64,000 nt of DNA from Streptomyces sp. SID12501 (GCF_010550245.1 NZ_JAAGLU010000044.1:1-64000); one strand, 5' to 3'. Positions 31,695 to 40,129 are shown, counted from the stretch's first letter. Program-made: numbers and translations. Notes: generated from the sequence alone by a model not told the origin.

Positions 31695-33521
31695 TTGCGC
31701 GAATTCACCAACCCTGCGTTGGCGTTGGCACCGCCTGTGGGCGGACTGGCCGACGTGGTGTTCGAACGTGCCCAGGAAGACCCCCTCCATGTCTCGCTCG
31801 GCCGCAAGGACGACGCCGGCCAGTGGCGGGACGTCAACGCGGGCGAGTTCCGTGACGAGGTCCTGGCTCTCGCCAAGGGCCTGCTCTCGCAGGGCATCCG
31901 GTTCGGGGACCGGGTCGCGATCATGTCCCGTACGCGCTACGAGTGGACGCTCTTCGACTACGCGCTGTGGACGATCGGCGCGCAGGTGGTGCCCGTCTAT
32001 CCGACGTCCTCGGCCGAGCAGGTCTTCTGGATGCTGTACGACGCCGAGGTGACGGCGGCGATGGTGGAGCACGAGGACCACGCGATGACCATCGCCACAG
32101 TCATCGACCGGCTGCCCGAGCTGCGCCGGCTGTGGCAGCTCGACGTCGGCGCCGTGCAGGAGCTGTACGAGTCCGGTGCGAACCTCGACGACGACGTGGT
32201 GCACCGGCACCGGCTCGCGGTCACGCCCGAGTCGACCGCGACGATCATCTACACGTCCGGCACCACGGGCCGCCCCAAGGGCTGTGTCCTCACCCACGCG
32301 AACTTCATGTTCGAGGCGGACACCATGATCGCGCGGTGGGAACCGGTGTTCCACTCCAAGAAGGGCGACGAGGTGGCGACCCTCCTCTTCCTGCCCCTGG
32401 CGCATGTCTTCGGCCGGATGGTGCAGGTGGCCGCGATCCGCGGCGGGGTGCGTTTCGGCCACCAGCCGCAGCTGAACGCGGCGGCACTGCTGCCCGACCT
32501 CGCCACGTTCCGGCCGACGTTCTTCCTCGGCGTGCCGTACATCTTCGAGAAGGTCTTCAACGCGGCCCGCCGCAAGGCCGAACGGGAGGGCAGGGACGGC
32601 CCGTTCGAGAAGGCCGTCGAGGTCGCGGTGCGGTACGCGGAGGCCGTGGAGGAGAAGGCCTGGGACCTGGGCCCCGGCCCGTCGGCAGGTCTGCGGATGC
32701 AGCACCAGCTGTACGAGAAGCTCGTGTACTCCAAGATCCGGGCCGCGATGGGCGGGCGCGTGCGGCACGCCATGACGGGCGGTTCGGGGATGGACCGGCG
32801 CCTCGGCCTGTTCTTCGCTGGTGCGGGCGTCCATATCTACGAGGGGTACGGCCTGACGGAGACGTCGGCCGCGGCCACCGCGAACCCGCCCGAGCGCACC
32901 CGGTACGGCACGGTCGGCCAGGCCATCCCGGGCACGACCGTGCACATCGCGGAGGACGGCGAGATCTGGCTGCGCGGCGACAACGTCTTCCAGGGCTATC
33001 TGAACAACCAGAAGGCGACGGACGCGACCCTGCACGACGGCTGGCTGGCCACCGGCGACCTGGGCTCCCTCGACGAGGACGGCTACCTCACGATCACCGG
33101 CCGCAAGAAGGAGATCCTGGTGACCTCGGGCGGCAAGAGCGTCGCCCCGGGTGGCCTGGAGGAGCGCGTCCGGGACCATCCCCTGGTCGCCCAGTGCATC
33201 GTGGTCGGCAACGACCGTCCGTACATCGCGGCTCTGATCACCCTGGACCGGGAGGCGGTCGAGCACTGGCTCACGATGCGCGGCAAACCGCAGCTGACCT
33301 CGACGGAACTGGTCCGCGACCCGGACCTGGAGAAGGAGGTACGGCGTGCGGTGGTCGCCGCGAACACCCTGGTCTCCAAGGCCGAGTCGATCCGTACGTT
33401 CCGTATCCTGGCCCAGGCGTTCACCGAGGAACACGGTCTGCTGACCCCGTCCCTGAAGCTGAAGCGCAAGGCGATCGAGGACGCGTACGTGAAGGAGGTC
33501 GAGGCCCTGTACAAGGCCTGA
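31695..33521 (+). CDS. Long-chain fatty-acid--CoA ligase (AMP-dependent synthetase)
   Basis: A 608-residue adenylate-forming enzyme. The start is a TTG at 31695 with AGGAG at 31685-31689; no ATG or GTG lies nearby in frame. The phosphate-binding loop is IIYTSGTTGRPKG (residues 184-196), and further motifs are LPLAHVFGRMVQ, YEGYGLTETSAAATANPPE, GYLNNQKAT, DGWLATGDLGSLDEDGYLTI, GRKKEILVTSGGKSVAP and, near the end, TPSLKLKRKAI. It activates fatty acids to acyl-CoA. It stands alone, so it is probably housekeeping lipid metabolism. A 258-bp gap upstream carries no visible gene. Confidence 0.92.
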   Translation: MREFTNPALALAPPVGGLADVVFERAQEDPLHVSLGRKDDAGQWRDVNAGEFRDEVLALAKGLLSQGIRFGDRVAIMSRTRYEWTLFDYALWTIGAQVVPVYPTSSAEQVFWMLYDAEVTAAMVEHEDHAMTIATVIDRLPELRRLWQLDVGAVQELYESGANLDDDVVHRHRLAVTPESTATIIYTSGTTGRPKGCVLTHANFMFEADTMIARWEPVFHSKKGDEVATLLFLPLAHVFGRMVQVAAIRGGVRFGHQPQLNAAALLPDLATFRPTFFLGVPYIFEKVFNAARRKAEREGRDGPFEKAVEVAVRYAEAVEEKAWDLGPGPSAGLRMQHQLYEKLVYSKIRAAMGGRVRHAMTGGSGMDRRLGLFFAGAGVHIYEGYGLTETSAAATANPPERTRYGTVGQAIPGTTVHIAEDGEIWLRGDNVFQGYLNNQKATDATLHDGWLATGDLGSLDEDGYLTITGRKKEILVTSGGKSVAPGGLEERVRDHPLVAQCIVVGNDRPYIAALITLDREAVEHWLTMRGKPQLTSTELVRDPDLEKEVRRAVVAANTLVSKAESIRTFRILAQAFTEEHGLLTPSLKLKRKAIEDAYVKEVEALYKA

Positions 33522-33745
33522 CCCCCTACCGGGCCCGACTCACCGCGTTTCGTCCCGTCGTAGGGATCTCAAGGCGCGTTGCCGGGACGGCCTGGACCAC
33601 GGACACGATCCGTGCCGCCCGGACGCGGAGCGAACGCGGGCAACCAGAACACCCGACACCGTCCGGGGTGTTCGGCCGAGCACGAGACCTGGCAACAGGC
33701 CTCACCCCCGCTCAGCCTCCAGGAACGGCCGCATGTGACGGTTCA

Positions 33746-34537
33746 TCAGACGAGTTGGTAGCCGCGGAGGTTGGTGAGAAGGAGGTAGCTGTCCTGGAGG
33801 GACCCGGAGGTGTCGCCGAGGGAGCGGTAGATGCCCCACTTCGGGCGTACCCGGTCGGCCAGGAAGGTGTCGACGCCGGTTTTCGAGGCGTCGATCACCG
33901 TCGAGCCGGCGGACTTGAGGATCCAGCGGACCGTGCCCGCCGAGCCGTTGCCGACCTTGATCTGGAAGTCGACGTCGGTCCATTTGTCGTGCAGCGGGTC
34001 CAGGTTCGTACGGCCGATCAGGATGTCGCCGATGGCCAGTTTCAGTTCGATGGTCTGTACGCCGTTCACCCGGCGCAGCGACTGCACGACGAGCGGCGAG
34101 GTGCCGTTGCCGGGCTGCTTCATCTGCATGATGTGGGTGAAGGTGGTGGTCGCCTTGAGCGAGCTCGGGATGTACATCGAGTAGGTGACCCGCCAGGTCT
34201 GGCCCTCCGTCCACTTGAGGTAGTCGCTGCCGCTTCCGTTGCGCAGGCCCGTGACCTCCTGGCGCTGGCGGTCGGTCGAGGTGTCGCGGTCGACGGTGTG
34301 CATGGTGAAGCGCCAGTTGTTGCCGGTGGCGTAGATGTGCGGGTGGGCGGCGGTGTGGGAGTCGGCGCGGTCGTCCTCGATGGTCTCGAAGGCGCCGAGG
34401 CCGTCGGCGCTCGCCGACGGGGCCCACTTCTGCTGCCAGGAGGCGGCGTGGGCGGTGGTGGCGGCCGGCAGACCGACGGCCGCTCCGGCGGCTCCGCCGA
34501 GGGCGGCACCCAGCAGCGCCCTTCTGGATGTGCTCAT
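33746..34537 (-). CDS. Tat-exported polysaccharide-lyase-like protein
   Basis: A 263-residue protein with a twin-arginine signal (MSTSRRALLGAALGGAAGAA ... TTAHA). The ATG at 34537 is chosen because GAGGTGAT lies 7 nt upstream. The mature part looks like a single concanavalin-A-type jelly roll: WQQKWAPSASADGLGAFETI, NNWRFTMHTVDRDTSTDRQR, WRVTYSMYIPSSLKATTTFT, HIMQMKQPGNGTSPLVV, DKWTDVDFQIKVGNGSAGTV and RVRPKWGIYRSLG. This resembles heparin/glucuronan/alginate-lyase-like families; the exact PL family is uncertain. It lies next to a truncated GH88/GH105 unsaturated-uronyl-hydrolase gene, the normal partner of a lyase, which supports the call. Confidence 0.6.
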   Translation of the reverse strand: MSTSRRALLGAALGGAAGAAVGLPAATTAHAASWQQKWAPSASADGLGAFETIEDDRADSHTAAHPHIYATGNNWRFTMHTVDRDTSTDRQRQEVTGLRNGSGSDYLKWTEGQTWRVTYSMYIPSSLKATTTFTHIMQMKQPGNGTSPLVVQSLRRVNGVQTIELKLAIGDILIGRTNLDPLHDKWTDVDFQIKVGNGSAGTVRWILKSAGSTVIDASKTGVDTFLADRVRPKWGIYRSLGDTSGSLQDSYLLLTNLRGYQLV

Positions 34538-34550
34538 GACGCCAATCACC

Positions 34551-34874
34551 TCACAGTTGTTCGTTCGCGATCAGGAAGGCGCCCAGGCCGTGGAAGTCGT
34601 TGCCGGCCCGGGTGCGGGCGATGCAGTACGCGTAGTCGCCGACGTTCGTGCCGACTGAGATGCCGGCGAGCTCGGTCCGGCCGTCCGCGCCGGTCGAGAG
34701 CTTCGCCAGGGCGCCCTGGTGACCGCGCCGGGCGACAGCCTTGAAGTGGGGGTCCAGGTAGCCGCGTCGGGCGCCGCGCGCGAGGGCGTAGGTGCACATG
34801 CTGGAGCAGGACCTCTCGGTCCGGTTGCCGCTCCGTCCGCCCCTGCCGATCACCTGGAACCAGCGTCCGTGCGC
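34551..34874 (-). pseudogene. C-terminal fragment of a GH88/GH105-type unsaturated uronyl hydrolase
   Basis: The frame gives RWFQVIGRGGRSGNR, TERSCSSMCTYALARGARRG, YLDPHFKAVARRGHQGALAK and ISVGTNVGDYAYCIARTRAG, ending NDFHGLGAFLIANEQL and TGA. These are the last roughly 105 residues of a family whose members are about 350-400 residues: the (E)TS.S.MF.YALA.G.R.GYL and SVGT..GDY.YY..RP..NDLHG.GAFL blocks are recognisable. The N-terminal two thirds are absent; upstream DNA shows no homologous sequence in any frame. It directly precedes the lyase-like gene, whose ribosome site overlaps its end, so the pair was once an operon. Confidence 0.7.
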
Positions 34875-35296
34875 GGGTGGGTGTTCAGGCGGTGACGGAT
34901 CTTCCGGGCCGCTTGCGGTACCGGACCTCGCCCGTCTCGTGGCCCAGGATCCCGCCTGGGGCCGGAGGCATCACAGACTCGTCCAAGGGTGCGTACCTGC
35001 TTTCCGGAAGGGTGGGGGAGGGAAAGCCCAGGCCAGCCGTTCGTTCACATGGCTGCACAATGTTCAGCAACATGTTCGACGACGCCATACAGCGTCGCGG
35101 CATGACAGGCTGCGGTCAATGGTCCGGACCGATGACCTCGGATGCGTTTCCGGCCATTCTCGCCACCGGCACCGAGCCGACGGCCGGTTCGCGCGGATTC
35201 TCCCGGTCGCGTGGATTCTCCCGGTCAGGAATGCGGCACGGCTCGCGCTCGTTGACGATGGGAGTACCCGACCGACGACTGAAGGATCGAGAGCTC
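34875..35296. other. Gene-free stretch upstream of the aldo/keto reductase
   Basis: About 420 bp without a recognisable gene. A - strand frame ending GHETGEVRYRKRPGRSVTA (stop at 34885) is not identified. GCGGATTCTCCCGGTC is repeated at 35193-35208 and, with one change, at 35211-35226 (18-bp period). The stretch probably contains the breakpoint of the truncated hydrolase gene and the reductase promoter. Confidence 0.5.
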
Positions 35297-36133
35297 GTGA
35301 GCAGCAAGGTCCCCCCGATCACCCTGAACAACGGCGTCGAGATGCCCCAGCTGGGCTTCGGCGTCTGGCAGGTGCCGGACGACGAGGCGGAGCAGGCGGT
35401 GACCACCGCGCTGGAGAGTGGGTACCGCAGCATCGACACAGCGGCGATCTACGGCAACGAAGTGGGCACCGGGAAGGCCATCGCCGCATCCGGCGTCCCC
35501 CGCGAGGACCTCTTCGTCACCACCAAGCTCTGGAACAGCGACCAGGGGTACGAGTCCACCCTCCGCGCCTTCGACACCTCCCTGGAGAAGCTCGGCCTGG
35601 AGTACGTCGACCTGTACCTGATCCACTGGCCGCAGCCGGCCAAGGGCACGTTCGTCGACACGTACAAGGCGTTCGAGAAGCTCTACGCGGACGGCCGCGC
35701 CCGGGCCGTCGGTGTCTCCAACTTCCTTCCGGAGCACCTCGACCGGCTTCTCGCCGAGACCTCGGTCGTCCCGGCGGTCAACCAGATCGAGCTGCACCCG
35801 CAACTCCAGCAGCAGGAGTCCCGCGACTACCACGCGGAGCACGGCATCGCCACGGAGGCCTGGTCCCCGCTCGGCTCAGGCAAGGGCCTGCTGGAGGTCC
35901 CGGCGATCGTTGCCATCGCCCAGAAGCACGACCGCACCCCGGCCCAGATCGTCCTGCGCTGGCACCTCCAGCTGGGCAACGTGGTGATCCCCAAGTCCGT
36001 GACACCGTCCCGGATCAAGGAGAACATCGACGTCTTCGGCTTCACCCTGGACACGGAGGACCTCGCGGCGATCAGCGCGCTGCACGAGGGCCGCCGCCTC
36101 GGCCCGGACCCGGCCACCTTCCAGGCGGGCTGA
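35297..36133 (+). CDS. Aldo/keto reductase
   Basis: A 278-residue NADPH-dependent TIM-barrel reductase of standard length. The catalytic tetrad is visible: Asp in RSIDTAAIYGNE with its Tyr, Lys in VTTKLWNSD and His in DLYLIHWPQP. Other blocks are LGFGVWQVPDDE, AVGVSNFLPEHL, VNQIELHPQLQQ, WSPLGSGKG and NVVIPKSVTPSRIKENIDVF. The GTG at 35297 has AAGGA upstream; an ATG 13 codons earlier is possible. Reduces aldehydes or ketones such as 2,5-diketo-gluconate-type substrates; the physiological one is unknown. A 10-bp hairpin follows its stop. Confidence 0.9.
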   Translation: MSSKVPPITLNNGVEMPQLGFGVWQVPDDEAEQAVTTALESGYRSIDTAAIYGNEVGTGKAIAASGVPREDLFVTTKLWNSDQGYESTLRAFDTSLEKLGLEYVDLYLIHWPQPAKGTFVDTYKAFEKLYADGRARAVGVSNFLPEHLDRLLAETSVVPAVNQIELHPQLQQQESRDYHAEHGIATEAWSPLGSGKGLLEVPAIVAIAQKHDRTPAQIVLRWHLQLGNVVIPKSVTPSRIKENIDVFGFTLDTEDLAAISALHEGRRLGPDPATFQAG

Positions 36134-36146
36134 CGAAGGTCACGGC

Positions 36147-36190
36147 AACGCCCCGGTCCGCACCGAATCCGGTCGCGGCTCCGGGGCGTT
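36147..36190 (+). terminator. Terminator of the aldo/keto reductase gene
   Basis: AACGCCCCGG (36147-36156) and CCGGGGCGTT (36181-36190) are perfect 10-bp arms with a 24-nt loop, starting 13 bp after the stop and followed by TT. Confidence 0.7.
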
Positions 36191-36484
36191 TCGCTTGCGC
36201 GCGGGCAGGGTCTCGACCGTTGCGACGCAGCCCTTCGGCGTGGACCTGACGTCGTCCCGGTCGACGGTTCCCCGCATCTCACCACCGGCGCACATCACCC
36301 CACGCGCACCGCCGCCACCACCCGTGCTCCCCCTGAACCGACCTGCCGCCCCACCCTCTCCCGGCTCCCGCCCCGCCTCCACCGCGTCCAACTCCCCGTG
36401 GAGCAAGGGCAACCGGCCCGCATCGAACCCCGGTCGACAGGGTTGACGCAGCCATGCAAACAGGTCCACCTTGGATCGCACCCG

Positions 36485-36503
36485 GTAAGGAAACTTTCCT
36501 AAC
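36485..36503 (+). promoter_or_regulatory. Palindromic operator upstream of chitosanase (CsnR/ROK-like)
   Basis: GTAAGGAAACTTTCCTAAC: arms AGGAAA/TTTCCT around a single C, extended by GT/AC with one mismatch. It lies 18 bp before the chitosanase start. Streptomyces chitosanase genes are known to be controlled by a ROK-family repressor acting on such a palindrome; the match to that regulator is from memory. Confidence 0.65.
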
Positions 36504-36520
36504 AGAAGGGTCCCCCCACA

Positions 36521-37216
36521 GTGCGCTCTCGAACACTGACCCTCACCGCGGCTGCCGGCGCAGCTCTGCTCGCCACCGCCGCACTCCCCTCGTACGCCTC
36601 CGGCACGCCCCGGCCGGCGTCCACCAAGGAGGGCTCGGTCAGCGCGGCCGACCTGCTCGCCAAGGTGACGTCCTGCTCCCAGATATCCAGCGGCAAGTAC
36701 AGGACGGACGACGAGACCTCGGCCTCGATACCCGTGTGCGGCAAGAACGGAGCCGTGTTCTGGAAGGCCGACATGGACATCGACTGCGACGGACAACGCA
36801 CGTCGAAGTGCAGTGAGACCACCGACCCCTGGTACCAGGACGACACGGCGTTCCACCAGTCCAACGGCAAGCCGCTCAAGGCCGATTCACTGCCGTACGT
36901 CGTCGTGCCCAGCTCCAGCAGCATCTGGAACTACTCCGGCGCCGGGATCAAGGGCGGTGGAGTGGTCGCCGTGGTCTACAACAACAAGGTCGAGTACGCG
37001 GTCGTCGGCGACACCGGCCCCGCGAAGATCATCGGCGAAGCGTCGTACGCCACCGCTCAGGCCCTCGGCATCGACCCCGACCCGGAGAGCGGCGGCACCG
37101 ACTCCGGCGTGACGTACATCCTGTTCAAGAACTCGCAGGTCTCACCCATAGAGAGCCACAGCGCGGCGGTCTCCCTGGGTGATCAGCTGGCCAAGCAGTT
37201 CATCCGCGACAACTGA
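36521..37216 (+). CDS. Secreted chitosanase, GH75-like
   Basis: A 231-residue exported protein. The GTG start has AGAAGGG upstream. The signal peptide (TLTLTAAAGAALLATAALPS) ends near residue 27. The mature part matches the fungal-type/GH75 chitosanase pattern: DLLAKVTSCSQISSGKY, VFWKADMDIDCDGQRTSKC (catalytic Asp region), LPYVVVPS, VVAVVYNNKVEYAVVGDTGP and KIIGEASYATAQALGI (catalytic Glu region), then VTYILFKNS. It cleaves chitosan outside the cell. The upstream palindrome suggests induction by chito-oligosaccharides. It is followed by a strong hairpin. Confidence 0.85.
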   Translation: MRSRTLTLTAAAGAALLATAALPSYASGTPRPASTKEGSVSAADLLAKVTSCSQISSGKYRTDDETSASIPVCGKNGAVFWKADMDIDCDGQRTSKCSETTDPWYQDDTAFHQSNGKPLKADSLPYVVVPSSSSIWNYSGAGIKGGGVVAVVYNNKVEYAVVGDTGPAKIIGEASYATAQALGIDPDPESGGTDSGVTYILFKNSQVSPIESHSAAVSLGDQLAKQFIRDN

Positions 37217-37257
37217 GTCCGGGGCGACGGTACAACGACGCCACGGAGTCGGGGGCA

Positions 37258-37299
37258 GGGAGCCCGGTGCCGCGTACACGCACGCGACACCGGGCTCCC
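37258..37299. terminator. Bidirectional hairpin terminator after chitosanase
   Basis: Arms 37258-37275 and 37282-37299 (GGGAGCCCGGTG...CGCGT and its complement) pair over 18 bp with one mismatch and a 6-nt loop, between convergent chitosanase and SDR genes. Confidence 0.85.
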
Positions 37300-37310
37300 G
37301 GACTCCCGGG

Positions 37311-37387
37311 GCTTCCGGCTTCCGGCTTCCGGCTTCCGGCTTCCGGCTTCCGGCTTCCGGCTTCCGGCTTCCGGCTTCCGGCTTCCG
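37311..37387. repeat. Heptanucleotide tandem array, GCTTCCG x 11
   Basis: Eleven perfect, uninterrupted copies of GCTTCCG fill 77 bp between the terminator and the end of the SDR gene. Because 7 is not a multiple of 3 the array is open in several frames, but it is not coding. It should be prone to slippage and so vary in copy number among strains. Confidence 0.95.
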
Positions 37388-37413
37388 GGCAAGCAACTCA
37401 GGCCGTGCACAGG

Positions 37414-38115
37414 TCAGTTGGGCTGACCGATCGGCCGTACGACCACGGTGTTGACGTCGACTCCCTCAGGCTGCCGGATCGCCCAGACGATCGAGTCGGC
37501 CAGCTGGTCGGCCGTCAGCAGATGCCCCGGGGGCAGGCTGCCGTAGCTGTCCCAGAACGGGGTTTCGACACGCCCGGGGGCCACCAGTGTCACGCCGACG
37601 CCGAACTCCGTGACCTGGCGGCGGGTGTTCTCGGCGAGACCGGTCACCGCCCACTTGGTCGCCCCGTAGATGTTGCCCGGCGTGTGGACGAACCCGGCGA
37701 CGCTGCCGACCAGCACGATCCGGCCCCGGGTCTCCTTCAGCGCGTCAATCGAGGCCCTGATGAGCAGCGCGGGCCCGAGCACGTTGGTCAGCACCATCTC
37801 CGGCCAGCCCGCCGGGTCGCCGTCGGCGACCGTGTCGTGGGTGGCGAAACCGGCGTTGGCGACAACCGTGTCCAGCCGCCCGAACTGCTTCAGCGTGGTC
37901 TCGACGGCGCCGCGGACCTGGTCGTACTCGGCGGCGTTGCCGGGAATCGTCAACAGGCCTTCGGGGCGCCCGAGTTCCTCGGCGAAGCCGTTCAGCCGCT
38001 CTTCGCCCCGGCCGGTGACGGTGACCCGGTGGCCGGCGTCGAGCAGCCGCCGCGCGACGGCCGCGCCGATGCCGCTTGCGCCGCCGGTGATGAGTGCGAC
38101 GGGTGAGTCGGTCAT
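37414..38115 (-). CDS. Short-chain dehydrogenase/reductase
   Basis: A 233-residue classical SDR. Cofactor motif ALITGGASGIGAAVARRLLD, then VVANAGFATHD (NAG), SVAGFVHTPGNIYGATKWAV with the Tyr-x3-Lys pair and its Ser, and VAPGRVETPFWD. TVTGRGEERL after the second strand, with an Arg, suggests NADP. The start MTDSPVALITGG is chosen over an ATG 12 codons upstream by family alignment. Substrate unknown. It stands alone between two other single genes. Confidence 0.9.
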   Translation of the reverse strand: MTDSPVALITGGASGIGAAVARRLLDAGHRVTVTGRGEERLNGFAEELGRPEGLLTIPGNAAEYDQVRGAVETTLKQFGRLDTVVANAGFATHDTVADGDPAGWPEMVLTNVLGPALLIRASIDALKETRGRIVLVGSVAGFVHTPGNIYGATKWAVTGLAENTRRQVTEFGVGVTLVAPGRVETPFWDSYGSLPPGHLLTADQLADSIVWAIRQPEGVDVNTVVVRPIGQPN

Positions 38116-38257
38116 GGTGGTTACCCCCTGTGTGTGCCACGCATGTGCCATGCGCGTCGGTGAACAGCGGGGAGTCCATCACTTGAAGCGCCCTCGAAGT
38201 CAAGCCCGGGGCGGGCGGGTCGGGCCTCCTGACCAATTCCGCAGGCAGCTCTCCCGC

Positions 38258-39202
38258 TCACCCCCGCGACTGCTCCTGCGGCTTGCTGCCCGTGTACACG
38301 GTGTACGTGGCCAGGACGAAGGCGTCGGGCCGATGGTGCAGACCCGCCTTGTCGTCGGGGTCGACGAGGCGGTCGAGGGTGGCGCGGTCCTCGGCGTCGA
38401 GTTCGTCCGCGAACATCGTGCGGCGCCGGTCGAAGACACCGATCACATAGGCGCGGGCCGCGTCCGTGAGCGGGGCGGGGAGGTCGAGCGTGAAGGAGCG
38501 GGTGCCGGAGGGGCGCAGGCCGGCGGCGGTGAGCAGGGCCTGCCAGTCCTCGGTCACGCGCACGTGGCCGGGCAGGCTGGTGCGCATTCCGGTGAACCAG
38601 CCCTGCTCGATCACGTCGAGCCGCGCCTCCAGGCCGGGCCGCCCGAAGCCCAGGTCGCGCGGCAGGTTCCGTTCGGGGAGGCCGCCCTCCATCACGGCGA
38701 GCGTGCCGCCCGGGGCGAGTACGGCCGCGAGTGCGGTGAGCGCGGCCCGCTGGTCGCCGACATGGTGGACGGCCCGGCTCGACCACACCAGGTCGGCGGG
38801 ATACTCCAACTCGCCCAGCCCGTCCGGCAGTTCAGCCTCTACGGTGCTGAAGCGGTCGGCGGTGCCGAGTCGTCCGGCGTTCTCGCGGGCCCGCTCCAGA
38901 AGCGCCGCCGAACTGTCCGCCGCGACGACGCGCGCCTCGGGGAACGCCTGCGCGAAGAAGCCCGAGATGATGCCGGGGCCACTGCCCGCGTCGACGATCA
39001 GCCCCGGTTCCGGCTGCTGCCGCCGCAGCCAGGCCAGGGCATCGGCGTAGAGCGGCGCGAACAGTTCGGCCTGCCCTTCCAGATGGGGGATCATCTCGGC
39101 GAAGTCGATGTCGGCATGGTCGTGGTTGTGGTCGTGGGAACGGTTATGGGCGTGAGCAGGCGCCTGGTCGCGATCATGGTTGTGCCGGTGCTGATGGGCC
39201 AT
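38258..39202 (-). CDS. SAM-dependent methyltransferase with His-rich N-terminus
   Basis: A 314-residue protein. The first 35 residues are extremely His/Asp-rich (MAHQHRHNHDRDQ ... HAHNRSHDHNHDHADIDF), a pattern seen in nickel, zinc or cobalt handling proteins. A class I methyltransferase follows: LIVDAGSGPGIISGFFAQAF (SAM motif I), RVVAADSSAALLERAREN, LVWSSRAVHHVGDQRAALTA and APGGTLAVMEGG. The C-terminal 100 residues are helical and give no substrate clue. It is divergent from the PhyH-type oxygenase gene. The metal-binding-looking tail is unusual for this family. Confidence 0.85.
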   Translation of the reverse strand: MAHQHRHNHDRDQAPAHAHNRSHDHNHDHADIDFAEMIPHLEGQAELFAPLYADALAWLRRQQPEPGLIVDAGSGPGIISGFFAQAFPEARVVAADSSAALLERARENAGRLGTADRFSTVEAELPDGLGELEYPADLVWSSRAVHHVGDQRAALTALAAVLAPGGTLAVMEGGLPERNLPRDLGFGRPGLEARLDVIEQGWFTGMRTSLPGHVRVTEDWQALLTAAGLRPSGTRSFTLDLPAPLTDAARAYVIGVFDRRRTMFADELDAEDRATLDRLVDPDDKAGLHHRPDAFVLATYTVYTGSKPQEQSRG

Positions 39203-39358
39203 GGTGTACGGGCCTCCCGTTGTCGTTGGCACCAGCCTGCTCCGACTCTGCCGACCGGGCCAGTTCTGTTGCCGTTACGGCAAACAGAGATCTCCCGTAT
39301 ACCCACTCACGGCAAAACCCGGATGCGCGGGCCCGTCCCGCTCCCCCACGATGTGCCT

Positions 39359-40129
39359 ATGGACGATGAGCTGGTGGAGCGTTTCCTCGAAGACGGGTTC
39401 GTGAAGATCGAGGGCGCCTTCCCGCCCCGCGTCGCCGAGCACTGCGCACGGCTGCTGTGGCGGGAGACGGGATGCGACCCGGACGACCCGGGCACCTGGA
39501 CGAAGCCCGTGCACTGGGTGTCGGACATGGCGCAGGGCCCGTTCGCCGCCGCGGTCAACACCCCTGTGCTGCATGAGGCGTTCGACGCGCTCGTGGGCGA
39601 GGGCCGCTGGGCGTCACGCTATTCGCTGGGCAGTTTCCCGCTGCGGTTCCCGCACGAGGAGGAACCGGACGACGCGGGCTGGCACATTGAGGGCAGCTAC
39701 TCCCCCGAGGGCGCGACCTGGCCTTACACAAACCTGCGCTCCCGGGACCGGTCCCTGCTGATGCTGTTCCTGTTCAGCGAGGTCGGCGAGACGGACGCCC
39801 CGACGCGTATCCGGGTGGGTTCGCACCTGGACGTACCACCACTACTGAAGCCGTACGGCGAGGAAGGCGTCTCGGGGCTGGAGCTGGCACCGGAACTGGT
39901 GACGGCCTCGGCGCATCGCCCGCTCGCACACGCCACCGGCCGCCCCGGCGACGTATACCTCTGCCACCCTTTCCTGGTCCATGCGGCGCAACCGCACCAC
40001 GGGACCCGGCCACGTTTCATGGCTCAGCCCCCGCTTCATCCGGCGGCGCCTTACGAGTTGGAACGCGCGGACGAGAACTACTCCCCGGTGGAACTCGCGA
40101 TCCGCCGCGGCCTGAGGAAAACCGCCTGA
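39359..40129 (+). CDS. Phytanoyl-CoA dioxygenase (PhyH) family protein
   Basis: A 256-residue Fe(II)/2-oxoglutarate oxygenase-like protein: LVERFLEDGFVKIEGAFPPR at the start, CDPDDPGTWTKPVHWVSDMA, AGWHIEGSYSPEGATWP, LLMLFLFSEV, TRIRVGSHLDVPPLLKPYG and GRPGDVYLCHPFLVHAAQPH, then RPRFMAQPPLH. The iron facial triad would be His in WHIEG, the Glu two residues later and His in LVHAA, so the usual HxD is HxE here. No good ribosome site is seen; ATG at 39359 or 39323. Substrate unknown. It is divergent from the His-rich methyltransferase gene. Confidence 0.8.
   Translation: MDDELVERFLEDGFVKIEGAFPPRVAEHCARLLWRETGCDPDDPGTWTKPVHWVSDMAQGPFAAAVNTPVLHEAFDALVGEGRWASRYSLGSFPLRFPHEEEPDDAGWHIEGSYSPEGATWPYTNLRSRDRSLLMLFLFSEVGETDAPTRIRVGSHLDVPPLLKPYGEEGVSGLELAPELVTASAHRPLAHATGRPGDVYLCHPFLVHAAQPHHGTRPRFMAQPPLHPAAPYELERADENYSPVELAIRRGLRKTA

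Larger units (their letters stand above)
36134..36520. other. Gene-free region between aldo/keto reductase and chitosanase
   Basis: This 387-bp stretch holds the terminator at 36147-36190 and the palindromic operator at 36485-36503. The part between is pyrimidine-rich on the + strand and has no convincing gene on either strand. Confidence 0.6.

Noticed and set aside
36191..36484. Small - strand protein gene between reductase and chitosanase
   Set aside because: The frame is Gly/Arg low-complexity, lacks a ribosome site and overlaps the chitosanase promoter and operator.
37311..37387. CRISPR array
   Set aside because: Seven-bp units without spacers and no cas genes; it is a simple tandem repeat.
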